The notes: a model not told the origin generated them from the letters alone. 64,000 bases of DNA from Terasakiella magnetica (GCA_902729415.1 CACVCF010000667.1:94485-158484); one strand, 5' to 3'. Shown: positions 48,520 to 59,300, counted from the stretch's first letter. Translations and numbers: made by a program.

Positions 48520-49991
48520 CAGGTCTGTTCCTCGTTCAGCAGAGATAATTGCTTGGGGTCGCCGCTGGGAACGGTAAAGTCGGTGGGAATGACTGGGTAG
48601 TCGCCGGTAAAGCAGGCATCGCAGAATTGCGGTTGATCGGCATTGCGGCCAGGGGCTGCGCCCACCGCCCGGTACAGGCCATCGATGGAGATGAAGGCCA
48701 GGGAATCGACCCCGATCAGCTTGGCCATGCCTTCCAGATCATAGCGCGCCGCCAGCAGTTTTTCCCGCTCGGGCGTGTCGATGCCGAAATAACAAGAATA
48801 GGTGGTGGGTGGGCTGGAGATCCGCATGTGAACTTCGGTCGCTCCGGCCTGGCGCACCATTTCGACGATCTTGCGCGAGGTCGTGCCGCGCACGATGGAA
48901 TCGTCAACCAGGATGACGCGCTTGCCCGCCAGCATGGCGCGGTTGGCGTTGTGCTTCATCTTGACGCCGGTGTGGCGGACGCTGTCGGTGGGCTGGATGA
49001 AGGTCCGGCCCACATAGTGGTTGCGGATGATGCCCAGTTCGAAGGGAATCTTGGCCACAGCGGCAAAGCCGATGGCGGCGGGTACGCCCGAATCGGGGAC
49101 CGGCACCACCACGTCGGCCTCGACCCGGCTTTCGCGGGCCAGTTCCGAGCCGATGCGCTTACGCGCTTCATAGACGCTGGTGCCTTCGACTACCGAATCG
49201 GGGCGGGCGAAGTAGATGTATTCGAAGATACAAAAGCGGCTGGGCTTCTTGACGAAGGGCTTCAGCGAGCGGATACCGTCGGCCGACAACACCACGATCT
49301 CACCCGGCTCGACATCGCGGACGAATTCGGCGCCGATGATGTCCAGCGCGCAGGTTTCGGACGCCAGGATCCAGCTCTTCTCCATCTTGCCCAGCACCAG
49401 TGGGCGGATGCCCAGCGGGTCGCGCACGCCGATGACCGAATCGCGGGTCAGCGCCACCAGGGAATAGGCGCCTTCGACCTGACGCAATGCGTCGATCAGG
49501 CGGTCTTCCACGGTGGAATAGAGGCTGATGGCGATCAGGTGGATGATCACCTCGGTGTCGGTGGTGGACTGGAACAGGCAGCCGCGGCGGACCAACTGGC
49601 GGCGCAAGGCGGCAGCATTGGTCAGGTTGCCGTTATGGCCCAGCGCCAGACCGCCGAACTCCATCTCGGCGAACAGCGGCTGGACGTTGCGCAGCAAAGT
49701 TTCGCCGGTGGTGGAATAGCGCACATGGCCCACCGACATCGAGCCTTTCAGCTTGCGGATGACGTTCTCGCTGCCGAAATTGTCTTCTACATGGCCGAGG
49801 CCGCGGTGGTTATGAAAGTGGGTGCCGTCATAGGCGACGATGCCCGCCGCCTCCTGGCCGCGATGTTGCAGCGCGTGCAGGCCCAACGCCACATGCGCCG
49901 CCGCCTCGGGATGGCCGAAGATGCCAAAGACGCCGCACTCTTCCTTAAGGTGGTCGTCGTCGAAGGGGTGGGTGGTCAGCATGAAGGGCAT
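48519..49991 (-). CDS. purF: Amidophosphoribosyltransferase
   Basis: A 490-residue enzyme for the first step of purine synthesis. The N-terminal glutaminase has its nucleophile in KEECGVFGIFG, after an 18-residue propeptide that must be removed, as in the Bacillus-type enzyme. ALQHRGQEAAG and VGHVRYSTTG follow. The PRPP site is VILVDDSIVRGTTSRK. Cysteines in YSCYFGIDTP and FCDACFTGD could serve an iron-sulfur cluster, as in Bacillus-type PurF. cvpA is just upstream, a widely conserved order. Confidence 0.95.
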   Translation of the reverse strand: MPFMLTTHPFDDDHLKEECGVFGIFGHPEAAAHVALGLHALQHRGQEAAGIVAYDGTHFHNHRGLGHVEDNFGSENVIRKLKGSMSVGHVRYSTTGETLLRNVQPLFAEMEFGGLALGHNGNLTNAAALRRQLVRRGCLFQSTTDTEVIIHLIAISLYSTVEDRLIDALRQVEGAYSLVALTRDSVIGVRDPLGIRPLVLGKMEKSWILASETCALDIIGAEFVRDVEPGEIVVLSADGIRSLKPFVKKPSRFCIFEYIYFARPDSVVEGTSVYEARKRIGSELARESRVEADVVVPVPDSGVPAAIGFAAVAKIPFELGIIRNHYVGRTFIQPTDSVRHTGVKMKHNANRAMLAGKRVILVDDSIVRGTTSRKIVEMVRQAGATEVHMRISSPPTTYSCYFGIDTPEREKLLAARYDLEGMAKLIGVDSLAFISIDGLYRAVGAAPGRNADQPQFCDACFTGDYPVIPTDFTVPSGDPKQLSLLNEEQT

Positions 49992-49994
49992 GTC

Positions 49995-50699
49995 CTACTG
50001 GTTGCTGCGGATCAACCGCTCCATCTGGGTACGACTTTCGCTGTCATAGCCCTGGGAGGAGGGGTGGCCGCCACTCTTGCCGGAGGGGGAGGTCTGGGCC
50101 TGGGGCGAGGCCGGAGCCGGTGAAACGAATTTCTGAAAGGTCTTTTCCGCTTCCATTATATGGCGTGCCTCGGCGGAAACTTCACGAGTCTTGCCTTCGG
50201 CTTTACCGAATCCCGCCGGGGCCAGACCCTGCAACAGCTCGGCGCCGCGCTCCATCCAGGGCCGTGTGCGCGATTCCGCCAGCCATGCGGGTTGCTTCTC
50301 GGGGCCGTCGAACAGCCACGCCGCCGACATATAGGCCAACGACATCAGCACTGCACCACGCGCCAGCCCGAACACGAAGCCCAGCGACGAATCGACGCTG
50401 TTGAGCGCGCTGCGCCGGACGCTGTCCGACACTCGTTTGGTCAGGATCGACAGCACCAGCAAGGTGACCAGGAACAACGATGCGCCCGCCGCGGCATCGG
50501 CGGCCCAGGCGGCGCCGATATGGCTGCGGAAGAAAGGTTGGACATAGGAAAAGCCGTAGAGGGTGGCAAATACCGCACCCACCCACGACGTGATGGACAG
50601 CACCTCGTGCACGAAGCCACGCAGGAAGGCAAAGCCCGCCGAGCCGAGCAGCACCACGGCGACGACCACATCAACGGGGGTGATATTCAGATTCCCCAT
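49995..50699 (-). CDS. cvpA: CvpA family membrane protein
   Basis: A 234-residue protein with four N-terminal helices (TPVDVVVAVVLLGSAGFAFL, RGFVHEVLSITSWVGAVFA and two more) and a long hydrophilic C-terminus rich in Pro, Ser and Ala. The family was named for colicin V production; it contributes to envelope homeostasis, with the mechanism unknown. ATG 50699 is taken over the upstream start because the family N-terminus begins there. It precedes purF. Confidence 0.88.
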   Translation of the reverse strand: MGNLNITPVDVVVAVVLLGSAGFAFLRGFVHEVLSITSWVGAVFATLYGFSYVQPFFRSHIGAAWAADAAAGASLFLVTLLVLSILTKRVSDSVRRSALNSVDSSLGFVFGLARGAVLMSLAYMSAAWLFDGPEKQPAWLAESRTRPWMERGAELLQGLAPAGFGKAEGKTREVSAEARHIMEAEKTFQKFVSPAPASPQAQTSPSGKSGGHPSSQGYDSESRTQMERLIRSNQ

Positions 50700-50734
50700 A
50701 GGGCGGCGGCTTTCGTCCAATTACCGAAAAGAAG

Positions 50735-52111
50735 TCATTCGTGCCGGAACAGCCCCAGCACGTCCTGAAGATGGCCGATGGAGCGGATCGCCAGCGACCC
50801 AGCACCTCCACCGGCGCCTTTGTCCTTGCGGGGGCGGGACGGCACCAGCGCCTGGGCGAAGCCGAGTTTGGCGGCTTCCTTCAGACGGGTGTCGGCCTGG
50901 GCCACCGCCCGAACCTCACCGGAAAGCCCGATCTCGCCAAATACGACCATGTCGGCGGGAACGGGCACGTCGGATGCGGACGATACCAGCGCCGCCGCGA
51001 CCGCAAGGTCGGCGGCAGGCTCGGTGATCCGCAAACCGCCTGCGACGTTCAAATAAACGTCATTTCCCGACAAAGCAAGCCCACAGCGGGCATCAAGCAC
51101 CGCCAGCAGCATGGACAGCCGGTTGGTGTCCCACCCCACCACCGCCCGGCGCGGCGACGACAACGAACTAGGCGCCACCAGAGCCTGGATTTCCACCAGC
51201 ATGGGCCGGGTTCCCTCCATGCCCGCGAACACGCAAGACCCCGAGACATTACCGCGCCGCTCGGCCAGGAACAGCGCCGATGGATTGGGCACTTCCGACA
51301 GGCCGCGATCGGTCATCTCGAACACCCCGATTTCGTCGGTGGCGCCGAAGCGGTTCTTGGTGGTGCGCAAGATGCGGAACTGATGGCCGCGGTCACCCTC
51401 GAAATAAAGTACCGTATCGACCATGTGCTCCAGCACCCGTGGCCCTGCGATCTGGCCATCCTTCGTGACATGGCCGACCAGGAACAAGATGAAGCCGCGC
51501 CGCTTGGCCAGTCGGATCAATTCGGCGGCACAGGCACGGACCTGACTGACGGTGCCGGGGGCGGATTCGATATTGTCGGCATAGACGGTCTGGATGGAAT
51601 CGATCACCACCACCTGGGGGGCTTCGGGACCATCCAGCGAGGCCAGGATATCGCGCAAGGAGGTGGCCGAGGCCAAGGCCACCGCCGCCTTGGCATGGCC
51701 GAGGCGCGAGGCACGCATACGGACCTGATCCACCGCTTCCTCGCCCGAGATGTAAGCGACGCTGGCCTGGGACGCCAAGGCAGCGGCGGCCTGTAACAGA
51801 AGGGTGGATTTGCCGATGCCGGGGTCGCCGCCCACCAGCAGGCACGATCCCGGTACCAAGCCGCCGCCGCACACTCGGTCCAGTTCACCGATGGCGGTGG
51901 TCAGGCGGGGCAGGGGGGCGGAACTGCCCTCCAGTCCCACGAACTCGATCTTGCGGCCCTTGCCGCCCGACAGGCCCTTGGGCACCTCTTCGCGCTGGGC
52001 TTCCTCGACCATGGAGTTCCAGGCGCCGCAGGCCTCGCACTTGCCGGCCCATTTGGGCACGACGGCGCCGCATTCCTGGCAGACGAAGAGAGAGGAGGGT
52101 TTCTTGGCCAA
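50735..52111 (-). CDS. radA: DNA repair protein RadA
   Basis: A 458-residue RecA-like protein. The N-terminal zinc finger is CQECGAVVPKWAGKCEACG; Walker A is GGDPGIGKSTLL; the RadA signature KNRFGATDE is present, and the C-terminal Lon-like domain includes NDVYLNVAGGL and GEIGLSGEVR. It helps branch migration in recombination. Confidence 0.95.
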   Translation of the reverse strand: MAKKPSSLFVCQECGAVVPKWAGKCEACGAWNSMVEEAQREEVPKGLSGGKGRKIEFVGLEGSSAPLPRLTTAIGELDRVCGGGLVPGSCLLVGGDPGIGKSTLLLQAAAALASQASVAYISGEEAVDQVRMRASRLGHAKAAVALASATSLRDILASLDGPEAPQVVVIDSIQTVYADNIESAPGTVSQVRACAAELIRLAKRRGFILFLVGHVTKDGQIAGPRVLEHMVDTVLYFEGDRGHQFRILRTTKNRFGATDEIGVFEMTDRGLSEVPNPSALFLAERRGNVSGSCVFAGMEGTRPMLVEIQALVAPSSLSSPRRAVVGWDTNRLSMLLAVLDARCGLALSGNDVYLNVAGGLRITEPAADLAVAAALVSSASDVPVPADMVVFGEIGLSGEVRAVAQADTRLKEAAKLGFAQALVPSRPRKDKGAGGGAGSLAIRSIGHLQDVLGLFRHE

Positions 52112-52118
52112 GGCAGAC

Positions 52119-52379
52119 TTATTCGGCGGCGGCGGGCGGCAGGCCGAGATGGCGTTCGATGCGGCGGATACGGTCTTCCATCTCGCTGATCATCACCCCA
52201 TGCCCCAGGACTGAGGAATGATATTCGGTCAGGGCCTGTCGCAGGGAGGCAAGGTCGGCCTTGTCGGCCTTACCCTCCATCTGGCGTTTTATGTCGCGCA
52301 TATCGGTCTTCATCTCGCGCACATCGGCGGCGACGCTGCCGAGAAGCTGGAAGACGGCGGTGATGTCGATCTCGGCCAT
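52119..52379 (-). CDS. Small coiled-coil protein (86 residues)
   Basis: Helical throughout: VFQLLGSVAADVREMKTDMRDIK is a heptad-like stretch, and SEMEDRIRRIERHLGLPP a second. Such short coiled-coil frames are common and hard to classify. It lies between mlaF and radA on the same strand; role unknown. Confidence 0.65.
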   Translation of the reverse strand: MAEIDITAVFQLLGSVAADVREMKTDMRDIKRQMEGKADKADLASLRQALTEYHSSVLGHGVMISEMEDRIRRIERHLGLPPAAAE

Positions 52380-52444
52380 AGCGCTCTCCGAACCACGAGC
52401 CATGACCATAGCACGGGAACATTGCGGCAACAAACGGATTTGGC

Positions 52445-53221
52445 CTAAGCCCGCAATTCCATGGTGATCGGGCCTTCGGCGCGGCCGTGGATGAACTGAT
52501 CGACGAACGGGTTGCCCGAGTGGTCGATATCCTTGGCGGGGCCGACCCAGATCAGCTTGCCCTTGTACAGCATGGCGATGCGGTCGGCGATCTTGCGGGC
52601 GCTGGCCATGTCGTGGGTGATAGACAGCGCCGTCGCCCCCACTTCCTTGACACATTTGACGATCAGATCGTTGATGACGTCGGCCATGATGGGGTCGAGG
52701 CCGGTGGTCGGTTCGTCGAAGAAGATGATCTCGGGGCTGGTGGCGATGGCGCGGGCCAGGGAGACGCGCTTTTGCATGCCGCCCGACAGCTCTGACGGAA
52801 ACAGATCACCCGACGAGGCCGCCAGTCCCACCTGGGCCAGTTTCTCGATGGCGATGTCGCGGGCCTTGCTCCGCTCCATCTTCTGGCCCTGAATCAGGCC
52901 GAACGCCACATTTTCCCACACCTTGAGCGAATCGAACAGGGCGCCGCCCTGAAACAGCATGCCGAATTTACGCATGATGGCGTCGCGGCCGCGCTGGCCC
53001 ATGCCGACCACTTCCTCGCCATCGACCAAGATGGAGCCGCGTTCGGGCTTCAACAGGCCGAGGATGGATTTCAGCATCACCGATTTGCCGGTACCGGAAC
53101 CGCCGATCACCACCACCGATTCGCCCCGGGCCACCGACAGATTGATGCCGTCCAGCACCACCTTCGGGCCGAAGGATTTATGGACGTCGGTCAGGACGAT
53201 CTTGGGGGGCAGAGTGGTCAT
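52445..53221 (-). CDS. mlaF: ABC transporter ATPase, MlaF type
   Basis: A 258-residue ATPase. Walker A GGSGTGKSVML, signature LSGGMQKRVSLARA, Walker B IIFFDEPTTGLDP, H-loop SITHDM. The wording VIGGSGTGKSV and LSGGMQKRV is typical of the MlaF/Ttg2A group that moves phospholipids or other lipids across the envelope. The permease gene is 119 bases upstream. The substrate-binding MCE protein (MlaD) is not adjacent. Confidence 0.9.
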   Translation of the reverse strand: MTTLPPKIVLTDVHKSFGPKVVLDGINLSVARGESVVVIGGSGTGKSVMLKSILGLLKPERGSILVDGEEVVGMGQRGRDAIMRKFGMLFQGGALFDSLKVWENVAFGLIQGQKMERSKARDIAIEKLAQVGLAASSGDLFPSELSGGMQKRVSLARAIATSPEIIFFDEPTTGLDPIMADVINDLIVKCVKEVGATALSITHDMASARKIADRIAMLYKGKLIWVGPAKDIDHSGNPFVDQFIHGRAEGPITMELRA

Positions 53222-53340
53222 TGTCGTTTGTCCTCAATCGCCGGGCGCGGGCATCCGCCCGCTTTAGCTTATGTCTTCGCTGGCGCTCTCGACAACGCTG
53301 CGGCGCGCTCAACGCGCTAGTCGCTTCGCTCCAACCATCT

Positions 53341-54117
53341 TCATTTTCCGAAGAACATGGCGGTGATGATGTAGTTGAATACCAGGATCATGATGGCGGC
53401 CGATACCACCGCGTTGGTGGTGGCCGCGCCGACACCCTGGGCGCCGCCCTTGGAATAATAGCCGTTGTAGCAGCCCATCAAGGTGATCAGGAAGCCGAAC
53501 ACGGCGGCCTTGACCAGACCTGAAATCACATCCAGCGGCATCAGGAATTCCCAGGTGCGCGAGATATAGGTGGCCGAGTTGAAGCCCAGCTTGTAGACGC
53601 CGACGATATAGCCGCCGAAGACGCCGATGATATCGGCGATCAGCACCAGGAAGGGCAGCATCAGGGTACCCGCGAGGATACGCGGCGCCACTAGATACTT
53701 GAACGGGCTGGTGGACAAGGTGGTCAGGGCGTCGATCTGCTCGGTCACGCGCATGGTGCCGATCTCGGCGGCCATGGAGGCGCCGATGCGGCCCGCCACC
53801 ATCAGCCCGGCCAGAACCGGTCCCAGTTCGCGGGTCATGGACAGCACCACCACGGTGGCGACGGCGCCTTCGGCCGAGAATCGGGCGAAGCCGGTATAGC
53901 TTTGCAGCGCCAGCACCATGCCGGAAAAAATGGCGGTCAGGCCGACTACGGGCAGCGAGTAATAACCGATCTCGATCATTTCCCGGCTGATCAGGCGGGG
54001 ATAGAACGGCGGACGCACCACATGGGAGACCGAGACGGCGGTGAAGGCCGACAGCCGTCCGGCATGGGCGAGGAAGGCGAGGAAAAAGCGGCCGATGGCG
54101 GCAAGGAAGTCGGTCAC
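53341..54117 (-). CDS. mlaE: ABC transporter permease, MlaE type
   Basis: A 258-residue membrane protein with five or six helices. GMVLALQSYTGFARF, ELGPVLAGLMVAGRIGASMAAEIGTM and YYSKGGAQGVGAATTNAVV are the family landmarks. It pairs with the ATPase downstream. Its ATG overlaps the alr stop by four bases. The 119-base gap to mlaF holds a GCGGGC-ATCC-GCCCGC hairpin and short repeated GC-rich words. Confidence 0.92.
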   Translation of the reverse strand: MTDFLAAIGRFFLAFLAHAGRLSAFTAVSVSHVVRPPFYPRLISREMIEIGYYSLPVVGLTAIFSGMVLALQSYTGFARFSAEGAVATVVVLSMTRELGPVLAGLMVAGRIGASMAAEIGTMRVTEQIDALTTLSTSPFKYLVAPRILAGTLMLPFLVLIADIIGVFGGYIVGVYKLGFNSATYISRTWEFLMPLDVISGLVKAAVFGFLITLMGCYNGYYSKGGAQGVGAATTNAVVSAAIMILVFNYIITAMFFGK

Positions 54118-55244
54118 GGGCGTACGCCCTCCTTCTGGGCGGACGGATACCCGATCCAGCGCCGGGTATGGCGGCGGCCAAGGGCGGTCAGAACTTCGTA
54201 TCCGATGGTTCCGGCCTCGGCGGCGACGTCGTCGGCACCATGACCGGGGCCGATCAGATCGATCAGGGCACCGGGATAGACCTTGTCCACCGGCACCTCG
54301 GAAACGTCGAAGGTGGTCAAGTCCATGGAAACACGGCCAACAACCGGCACCTTTACCCCCTCGATGACACCGTGACCGCGATTGCTCAACGACCGGAACC
54401 AGCCATCGGCATAGCCGACCCCCACGACCGCCAGCCTTCCACGTCGGGCGACGCGGTGGGTGGCACCATATCCAACGGTCATGGGGCTGTCAACGTCATG
54501 CACCTGGAGGATTTTTCCTTGCAGCCGAAGCACTTGGGTCATGGGATTGGGGTGTTGTGGCGACGGGTTGAGGCCGTAGAGGGCGGCACCCGGACGCACC
54601 ATATCAAGCATATAGGGGCGGCCGAGAAACAGACCCGACGACGCCGACAGGCTGCGCGGAATGGGGGGCAGGGTGGCGGTCAGGCGGCGGAAGGTGCCCA
54701 ACTGCGTCTTGTTCATGGCGGCATCGTTGTCGTCGGCGCAGGCGAGGTGGGACATCAGAAGCACCGGACGCACGGCGGTCAGGATTTCCGGTTTGGCCAC
54801 CAGACGTTCGAGGTCGCTTTCGTTTAGGCCCAGGCGGCTCATGCCGGTATCGAGGTGGAGGGCGGCGGCGGGGGCGGCGCTTCCCGCCTTGGCGAAGGCC
54901 GACCAACTGGTGATTTGAGCCAGGCTGTTCAGGACCGGAATCAGTTCATGGGCGGCGAAGTCGGGCTCTGAGCCGACGACGGGGCCGGATAGAACATAGA
55001 TCACCGCGCCGGGCACCAGACGGCGGAGCGCGATGCCCTCATCCAGATTGGCGACGAAGAATGACCGGCATCCGGCGGCCCGCAAGGCCGGGGCGATTTG
55101 AGCCATGCCCAGGCCGTAACAATCGGCCTTGACCACGGCCGCCGCTTCGGCGGGAGCAACCAGGGCGCCAATGCGTTTCCAGTTGGACACGATGGCGCCG
55201 ACATCGACGGTCAGCAGGGACGTGGCATGGGCAAGGTCGATCAT
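54114..55244 (-). CDS. alr: Alanine racemase
   Basis: A 376-residue PLP enzyme that makes D-alanine for peptidoglycan. The PLP lysine is K39 in AVVKADCYGLG, the second catalytic residue is the tyrosine in VGYGATHRVARRG, and GRVSMDLTTFDVSE and the DLIGPGHGADD segment are typical. It follows dnaB by 29 bases, a conserved alphaproteobacterial arrangement. Confidence 0.94.
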   Translation of the reverse strand: MIDLAHATSLLTVDVGAIVSNWKRIGALVAPAEAAAVVKADCYGLGMAQIAPALRAAGCRSFFVANLDEGIALRRLVPGAVIYVLSGPVVGSEPDFAAHELIPVLNSLAQITSWSAFAKAGSAAPAAALHLDTGMSRLGLNESDLERLVAKPEILTAVRPVLLMSHLACADDNDAAMNKTQLGTFRRLTATLPPIPRSLSASSGLFLGRPYMLDMVRPGAALYGLNPSPQHPNPMTQVLRLQGKILQVHDVDSPMTVGYGATHRVARRGRLAVVGVGYADGWFRSLSNRGHGVIEGVKVPVVGRVSMDLTTFDVSEVPVDKVYPGALIDLIGPGHGADDVAAEAGTIGYEVLTALGRRHTRRWIGYPSAQKEGVRP

Positions 55245-55273
55245 AGTCTTTCCATGGCGTTATTGGGTTGCCC

Positions 55274-56791
55274 TTAGAACCCCGGTTCCTCGTAATGGTC
55301 CGAAGCGGCCAGATTGCCGAATTTGGTGTACTCGCCCTGGAAGGACAGCCGGACGGTTCCCACTGGGCCATGGCGCTGCTTGGCGATGATCACCTCGGCG
55401 GTGTTCCACACCTCTTCGCAGCGCTGCTGCCATTTGGAATGGCGTTCATTGAACTTATCCTCGGCCTCGTCAGGGCGGCGGCCCGGCTCGGCACGTTCCA
55501 GGTAGTACTGCTCGCGGTAGACGAACATCACCACGTCGGCATCCTGCTCGATGGAGCCGGATTCGCGCAGATCGGAAAGCTGGGGCCGCTTGTCTTCGCG
55601 CTGTTCGACCGCACGCGACAACTGGGACAGGGCGATGACGGGCAAGGACAGCTCCTTGGCCAGGGCCTTGAGGCCGCGGGTGATCTCCGACACTTCCTGC
55701 ACCCGGTTTTCCGAGTTGGCCGACGAACCGCGCAGCAATTGCAGATAGTCGATGACGATCAGGCCGAGACCGTGCTGGCGTTGCAGCCGCCGGGCGCGGG
55801 TGCGCACCGCCGAGATCGAGAGCGCCGGGGTATCGTCGATGAACAGCGGCAGCCGGTGCAGGTTCTGCGCCGCGATCACCAGACGCTCGAACTCCTCATT
55901 GGACAACTCGCCCTGGCGGATCTTGTGGCTGGCGATTTCCGCCTGCTCGGCCAGGATACGGGTGGCCAATTGCTCCGACGACATTTCCAGCGAGAAGAAG
56001 GCGGTGATGGCGCCGTCCACGCCTTTCTTGCGGCCCAGGGCGTCGATCTCTTCCTTATAGGCATAGGCGGCGTTGAAGGCGATGTTGGTCGCCAGCGAGG
56101 TCTTGCCCATGGAGGGGCGCCCGGCCAGGATCAGCAGATCGGATTCGTGCAGGCCGCCCAGCTTGGAATCCATGTCGATCAGACCGGTAGGCACCCCCGA
56201 CAGCTTGCCCTGGCGCTTGTGGGCGGCCTCGGCCCCGGCGATGGCACCGATCAGAACCGATTTGAAATCCTCGAACCCGCCTTCGGTTTGGCCGGTGGTG
56301 GCGAGGTCGTAAAGCTTGGCCTCGGCCCCGCCGATCTGGTCCATGGCGGTGGATTCGAGATCGGGAGCGAAGGCGTCGTTGACCAGATCCTCGCCCAGAC
56401 CGATCAATTCCCGCCGCAGATGCAGGTCGAAGACCAGCTTGCCATAATCCTCGGCATTGATCACCGACACCACAGAATTGGCCAATTGCGCCAAATAGGG
56501 GGTGCCGCCGATTTCGGTCAGTCCGCCATCCTGCTCGAAATAGGTCTTCAGCGTCACTGGGTTGGCCATCTGGCCGCGTTCGATCAACTTGCCGCAGGTG
56601 GCGAAGATGCGGCCGTGGACCGGATCGGCGAAATGCTCGGGGCGCAGGAACTCGGACACCTTCTCGTAGGCGCGGTTGCTGAGCAGGATGGCGCCCAGCA
56701 GCGCCTGTTCCGCCTCGAAATTATGGGGGGGAACGCGAAAGCCGAGTCCCTCGGCCGGGGGGGAAGACGAGGACGGTATCAGGGAGGTCAT
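55274..56791 (-). CDS. dnaB: Replicative DNA helicase DnaB
   Basis: A 505-residue hexameric helicase. The N-terminal domain starts PPHNFEAEQALLGAIL; Walker A is AGRPSMGKTSLA, Walker B is LIVIDYLQLL, and ALSQLSRAVEQREDKRP is the DnaB signature. There is no intein. It unwinds DNA at the replication fork and loads primase. Confidence 0.96.
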   Translation of the reverse strand: MTSLIPSSSSPPAEGLGFRVPPHNFEAEQALLGAILLSNRAYEKVSEFLRPEHFADPVHGRIFATCGKLIERGQMANPVTLKTYFEQDGGLTEIGGTPYLAQLANSVVSVINAEDYGKLVFDLHLRRELIGLGEDLVNDAFAPDLESTAMDQIGGAEAKLYDLATTGQTEGGFEDFKSVLIGAIAGAEAAHKRQGKLSGVPTGLIDMDSKLGGLHESDLLILAGRPSMGKTSLATNIAFNAAYAYKEEIDALGRKKGVDGAITAFFSLEMSSEQLATRILAEQAEIASHKIRQGELSNEEFERLVIAAQNLHRLPLFIDDTPALSISAVRTRARRLQRQHGLGLIVIDYLQLLRGSSANSENRVQEVSEITRGLKALAKELSLPVIALSQLSRAVEQREDKRPQLSDLRESGSIEQDADVVMFVYREQYYLERAEPGRRPDEAEDKFNERHSKWQQRCEEVWNTAEVIIAKQRHGPVGTVRLSFQGEYTKFGNLAASDHYEEPGF

Positions 56792-56882
56792 GGGCGGGGA
56801 GTCTAGCCTGGATTTCTCACGCTGTCACCTCCGCGACCCGGACGCGGAGAGGTTGATTCTGCCGTGAAGCAGGCAAGCGCAA

Positions 56883-56912
56883 ACGGCGGCCGGAACGAAT
56901 TCCGGCCGCCGT
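56883..56912 (-). terminator. Terminator of the ribosomal protein operon
   Basis: Perfect 13-bp stem ACGGCGGCCGGAA / TTCCGGCCGCCGT with loop CGAA, just beyond the rplI stop; on the minus strand it is followed by TTTGCG. Confidence 0.75.
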
Positions 56913-56928
56913 CTGTTGGTAACCAAGA

Positions 56929-57513
<585 letters not shown>

Positions 57514-57514
57514 C

Positions 57515-58468
57515 TTATTCCTCCTTTCCACCGTCGCCATTCGGCCCACGGCGGAATCGCGTCACGAACCTCACCAGTCCCAGGCCGGTGATGGGCACAA
57601 GGGCCCAGACCGAAGCAAGGAACAGAACTCCATAAAGCCCGGCGAGAATGAACCTCGCGTTCGGGCGGCCCTGGGCCCATCGGTGTATTGCCGCCAGCCC
57701 CAAGAGGCAGAACGGCACTGCGGTTACCGCCGCGACGCTGCGGGCGAGATAGCCGAGGTCTCCCTCCACCATCAGCCCCGTCGCAAGGGCGACCACCAGG
57801 ACTGTTCCAAGCCAGCCGGGAAGCTCCATCTCCCGGTAGATCGGGGTTGGGCGCCGGTTCTTGCCTGTCCGCCTCAGGAGACCCTGAGCGGACGTGGCAT
57901 TGACAACCGCCATCATCAACCACGACCCCGCCACCATGGCCGGAAAGAACGGAACCCACCAATCGACGGCTCGCCGCCGCTGTTCGACCGTGAGTGTGGA
58001 GGCCAGGACATCCATGGTTCGTCCGATGATCTCGGCGACCCATCCCTGTACTCCGCCCGTCTCCCCCTCGGAGGCCGTTCCCGCCACCAACGCCGCACCG
58101 ATCAAAATCAGCGCCACGGCGATGCCGGTCAAATGCCCGAGGACCAGACCCGGTGGGTACCATTCAACGTCGCTGTCGCCGGATTGCCGACACAGCAACG
58201 ACTGACGGACCACCACCAGGCTGGGCAGCACCACCGCGACCGAAAAAGCCAGGGAGGATTTCCCCCCCCCAACCGCGGCCACGGCGGCCATAGCAGCCAG
58301 ACCTGCCACCATCGTCGCCATGGTCTTTCTGGATAACCCCACCATCATCAACGGCAGGGGAGCCAGATAGGACAACAGCACTCCGGCGGAAAAGCCCTCG
58401 GCCAGCGACAGGAATAACAGAGCGGAAAGCAGCCCCGTCGCCAGCCATACACCCAAAGCCCCGGTCAC
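57515..58468 (-). CDS. DUF2232 membrane protein
   Basis: A 317-residue protein with about eight hydrophobic helices ([36 protein letters not shown] and others). The family (DUF2232, YybS-like) is often found between rpsR and rplI, as here; its function is unknown. One base separates its stop from the rplI start, so it is inside the ribosomal operon. Confidence 0.85.
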   Translation of the reverse strand: MTGALGVWLATGLLSALLFLSLAEGFSAGVLLSYLAPLPLMMVGLSRKTMATMVAGLAAMAAVAAVGGGKSSLAFSVAVVLPSLVVVRQSLLCRQSGDSDVEWYPPGLVLGHLTGIAVALILIGAALVAGTASEGETGGVQGWVAEIIGRTMDVLASTLTVEQRRRAVDWWVPFFPAMVAGSWLMMAVVNATSAQGLLRRTGKNRRPTPIYREMELPGWLGTVLVVALATGLMVEGDLGYLARSVAAVTAVPFCLLGLAAIHRWAQGRPNARFILAGLYGVLFLASVWALVPITGLGLVRFVTRFRRGPNGDGGKEE

Positions 58469-58490
58469 GATGACCTGGCCGACCCTGGAC

Positions 58491-58766
58491 TCACTTCACC
58501 ACATAAGGCAGCAGGCCGAGGAAGCGGGAACGCTTGATGGCCTGGGCCAGCTCGCGCTGCTTCTTGGCCGACACCGCAGTGATGCGGCTGGGCACGATCT
58601 TGCCGCGCTCGGAGATGAACCGGGACAGCAGCTTGGTGTCCTTGTAGTCGATCTTCGGCGCACCCTCGCCCGAGAACGGGCAGGTCTTGCGGCGGCGGAA
58701 GAACGGACGGCGCTGGCCAGCGGCGGCAGCGGGACGCGGACGCTCGGTAGTCTTTTCGTCAGCCAT
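58491..58766 (-). CDS. rpsR: 30S ribosomal protein S18
   Basis: A 91-residue S18: [69 protein letters not shown] (in order, abridged by position 28-90). The single cysteine at the front suits the zinc-less form. ATG overlaps the rpsF stop by one base (TAATG). Confidence 0.96.
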   Translation of the reverse strand: MADEKTTERPRPAAAAGQRRPFFRRRKTCPFSGEGAPKIDYKDTKLLSRFISERGKIVPSRITAVSAKKQRELAQAIKRSRFLGLLPYVVK

Positions 58767-59197
58767 TATTCACCTCCCTCGACACGACGGGGTTCACGAT
58801 CGTCACGGCGCGGACGGTCGTCACGGCGCGGACGGTCGTCGCCCTCGCCACGGCGGGGACGGTCTTCGCGGCCCGACTTGGACTGCATCATGGCCGACGG
58901 GCCTTCCTCGTGCTCCTCGACCCGCAGGGTCAGGGTGCGCAGGACGTCTTCGTTGATGGACATCTGGCGTTCCATCTCCTTGACGGCGGCGGAAGGCGCA
59001 TCGATGTTCATAAGGACGTAGTGGCCCTTACGGTTCTTCTTGACCCGGTAGGCGATGTTGCGCAGGCCCCAGTATTCCGTCTTGGAAACCGAGCCGCCAC
59101 CCTGGGCCAGGATATTGGTAAGATCGGCGGTCAGGGTTTCCACCTGCTGGGTGGAGATGTCCTGGCGCGCGATGAACACGCATTCGTACAACGACAT
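58766..59197 (-). CDS. rpsF: 30S ribosomal protein S6
   Basis: A 143-residue S6. [19 protein letters not shown] and [19 protein letters not shown] are the core, which pairs with S18 on the 30S platform. The last 40 residues are an Arg/Asp-rich tail with repeats of RRDDRP. ATG 59197 is preceded by AAAAGGGG; an upstream promoter lies at 59301-59328. Confidence 0.96.
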   Translation of the reverse strand: MSLYECVFIARQDISTQQVETLTADLTNILAQGGGSVSKTEYWGLRNIAYRVKKNRKGHYVLMNIDAPSAAVKEMERQMSINEDVLRTLTLRVEEHEEGPSAMMQSKSGREDRPRRGEGDDRPRRDDRPRRDDREPRRVEGGE

Positions 59198-59300
59198 ATG
59201 AAAAACCCCTTTTGGCTTTTCTCTTCCCATTCGTCCCCAATGGACAAACGAGCATAGCCGGCTCCCCCCGAGGGAGAGACGGCAAGGGTTGGAGCGGCGC

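Noticed and set aside
48549..50123. Plus-strand open frame of 524 codons opposite purF
   Set aside because: Antisense shadow of purF; His/Asp/Gly-rich with no domain.
55268..56806. Plus-strand open frame of 512 codons opposite dnaB
   Set aside because: Antisense shadow of dnaB.
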